Made by a program: the position numbers and the translations under genes. 64,000 nt of DNA from Pelobates cultripes (Eukaryota; Chordata; Amphibia; Anura; Pelobatidae). Positions 63,227-64,000 of the stretch are shown in pieces (the first letter of the stretch is position 1; each line of letters begins with the position of its first letter). The DNA is taken from contig OW240920.1 of the NCBI GenBank assembly GCA_933207985.1, forward strand, positions 130,219,145 through 130,283,144, read 5' to 3'. Under the pieces are notes generated by a model that saw only the letters and a program-made list of their open reading frames with translations, was not told where the DNA came from and made no database searches.

Positions 63227-63781
63227 TTAAAGGGACACTGTAGGCACCCGGACCACTTCAGCTCATTGAAGCACATGTGTCCCAGGTCCCGTAACTCTGC
63301 AAAGCTAATTATTGCAGTTTCTTACCTGCTAGGGCTAACTCCACCTCTAGTGGGTGTCTACTAGACAGACACTAGAGGGCTTCCTGGTGGTTAGGCAACG
63401 TTTGGTCGCCTAACTAATACTCAATGTCCTCACACTATGCATGGGGACGTCCAGGTCACCCAAAACCCCATAAGAAAGCATTAGACCCCTTTAGGTCTCC
63501 CCCACCAGCGTGCATCAGCAGGGGAGGAACAGAGGCAGGAAGTATATCAGGAAGTATTACTTTACTGAGAGGGTAGTGGATGCATGGGATAGGCTTCCAG
63601 CTGAAGTGGTAGAGGTTAACACAGTAAAGGAGTTTAAGCATGCGTGGGATATGCATAAGGCTATACTAACTATAAGATAAGGCCGGGGACTAATGAAAGT
63701 ATTTAGAAAATTGGGCAGACTAGATGGGCTGAATGGTTCTTATCTGCCGTCACATTCTTTGTTTCTCTAGTTTCCCTTTAA
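63227..63781. mobile_element. T2/Kolobok-like MITE with nested repeat
   Basis: Begins TTAAAGGGACACTGTAGGCA and ends CTAGTTTCCCTTTAA, bounded by TTAA. The segment from about 63529 to 63765 (GGCAGACTAGATGGGCTGAA near its end) is unlike the T2 body and is a nested dispersed repeat. Confidence 0.75.
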
Positions 63782-64000
63782 ATACATTTCATTTTACTTT
63801 TTCACACCTCGAACATTTATTTGTTCGATTTAGAATGTAAGTAAATATAATATGGAAAAATTCTAGCAAGTAACAGGATCCCTTAAGCAACAAATAGCAT
63901 TGGCCGTGAGGATACAACCTAAATATCCGAAAGAATTGTGTAGATAAGCAATGTGATAACAAACAAAAACAGGAGCAGGTAACGTCACCTTAAACAGAAG

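Larger units (their letters stand above)
62090..64000. other. FGD1 intron at right edge
   Basis: No further FGD1 exon is recognised up to the window end. It contains a palindromic MITE (62200-62345), a T2-like arm (62785-62870) and a T2-like MITE with nested insertion (63227-63781). Confidence 0.6.

Noticed and set aside
63970..63995. Possible minus-strand splice donor AAG|GTGACG near the right edge
   Set aside because: No coding similarity can be read beyond it before the window ends.

Overview
The window is vertebrate genomic DNA, most likely from a frog or toad (Anura). Genes are split into small exons by long, repeat-filled introns. The repeat set is typical of amphibians: TTAA-flanked T2/Kolobok-like MITEs starting TTAAAGGGACACT, DIRS-type tyrosine-recombinase retrotransposons, CR1/L2-like LINE copies with a TAA-repeat tail, and hAT MITEs starting CAGGGCCGG. 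The species cannot be fixed from sequence alone.

Two protein-coding genes face each other tail to tail. On the + strand, twelve exons from 797 to 26743 encode the C-terminal ~1,121 residues of an inter-alpha-trypsin inhibitor heavy chain, best matched to ITIH6. It carries the end of the VIT domain, a vWA domain with an intact MIDAS, a Thr/Ser/Pro mucin-like insert with eight 9-residue repeats, a DPHF motif and the ITI heavy-chain C-terminal domain. On the - strand, fourteen exons from 62089 down to 45809 encode the C-terminal ~580 residues of FGD1, a Cdc42 guanine-nucleotide exchange factor, in the order DH, PH, FYVE, PH. Every exon junction in both genes keeps the reading frame. Both genes are truncated by the window edges: the 5' exons of ITIH6 lie to the left and those of FGD1 to the right. 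The human orthologues are neighbours on Xp11.2, so the pairing supports both names. The two genes act in unrelated processes (extracellular matrix/hyaluronan versus Rho GTPase signalling); their adjacency is conserved synteny, not shared function.

Layout: 1-27.8 kb is ITIH6 exons and introns, with a 1.3-kb hAT element (2.0-3.3 kb), a TA-flanked MITE (3.5-4.2 kb), a large inverted repeat (6.4-7.8 kb), T2-like MITEs, a second hAT MITE (18.2-18.9 kb) and a decayed DIRS element with inverted terminal repeats (19.36-24.24 kb). 27.8-44.7 kb is intergenic and almost all repeats: CA-rich DNA, a third hAT MITE, a TG-rich element, a second decayed DIRS (31.3-34.06 kb), a LINE 3' end (34.2-35.4 kb), and a 3.5-kb element with split direct repeats A-body-B-A-B (38.57-42.05 kb) like those of Ngaro-type retrotransposons. 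44.7-64 kb is FGD1, including a 0.81-kb intron made almost entirely of a 51-bp tandem repeat that has no AG dinucleotide in the sense strand.

I found no rRNA, tRNA, CRISPR or prokaryotic feature. The most unusual observations are the AG-free FGD1 intron array, the split-direct-repeat element, and the set of three related hAT insertions with perfect 8-bp target duplications.
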